Positions 5,862 to 5,880 of a stretch of DNA of 5,880 nt are shown here, in pieces. The DNA comes from JBEVNX01 sp040507895. GTDB taxonomy: Bacteria > Desulfobacterota > Binatia > JACPRU01. Position numbers and translations under genes: made by a program. The stretch is taken from the NCBI GenBank assembly GCA_040507895.1, contig JBEVNX010000185.1, forward strand, positions 1 through 5,880, written 5' to 3'. The notes below the pieces were generated by a model. That model was not told where the DNA came from, did not search any database, and saw only the letters and a program-made list of their open reading frames with translations. Positions within the stretch are counted from its first letter, which is position 1, and each line of letters begins with the position of its first letter.

Positions 5862-5880
5862 ATGATGATGATGATGACGA
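5862..5880 (+). CDS. Probable start of a gene cut by the window edge
   Basis: GGAGG at 5848-5852 is followed after nine bases by five consecutive ATG codons (5862-5876) and then ACG, giving a product beginning MMMMMT. An in-frame ATG at 5853 also exists, but it abuts the ribosome site and is too close to be used. Only six codons are visible, so nothing can be said about function. The weaker alternative is that this is only an ATG microsatellite in non-coding DNA. Confidence 0.4.

Overview
The window is visibly GC-rich, with G/C-ending codons dominating every real gene. It reads as chromosome from a Gram-negative-type bacterium: it carries an O-antigen ligase/polymerase-type membrane protein and a coenzyme A-linked alicyclic-acid catabolic operon. 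The best relatives I can recall for the catabolic genes are from Rhodopseudomonas palustris, but nothing here fixes the taxon. A high-GC environmental proteobacterium or a related phylum (for example former Deltaproteobacteria) would fit. No rRNA, tRNA, CRISPR array or insertion sequence was seen.

Layout. Positions 107-850 (minus) encode a six-helix membrane protein of unrecognised family. A 387-base divergent intergenic region (851-1237) follows and holds three hyphenated palindromes; two share the pattern CGAGTC-N6-GAYTCG and lie exactly 50 bases apart. Then comes a plus-strand three-gene operon: an acyl-CoA dehydrogenase (1238-2407), a BadH-like short-chain dehydrogenase starting at TTG (2469-3215) and a BadI-like ring hydrolase of the crotonase/MenB type (3238-4032). 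Directly downstream, 4033-4390 has strong coding character in two successive frames but no start codon, and looks like a decayed or frameshifted gene. On the minus strand, 4417-5658 encodes a Wzy/WaaL-type polytopic protein. The last ~220 bases are mostly empty, and a plus-strand gene probably starts at 5862 with five consecutive ATG codons and runs off the edge.

How the genes work together. In the known cyclohexanecarboxylate route, an acyl-CoA dehydrogenase (AliB) makes cyclohex-1-ene-1-carboxyl-CoA, a hydratase (BadK) adds water, BadH oxidises the 2-hydroxyl to a ketone, and BadI cleaves the ring hydrolytically to pimeloyl-CoA. Three of these four steps are represented here in reaction order. 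The hydratase and the CoA ligase (AliA/BadA) are not in the window, so they must lie elsewhere or the true substrate differs (for example a substituted alicyclic or terpenoid acid). The divergent membrane protein could be linked to the same pathway, but that is only positional inference.
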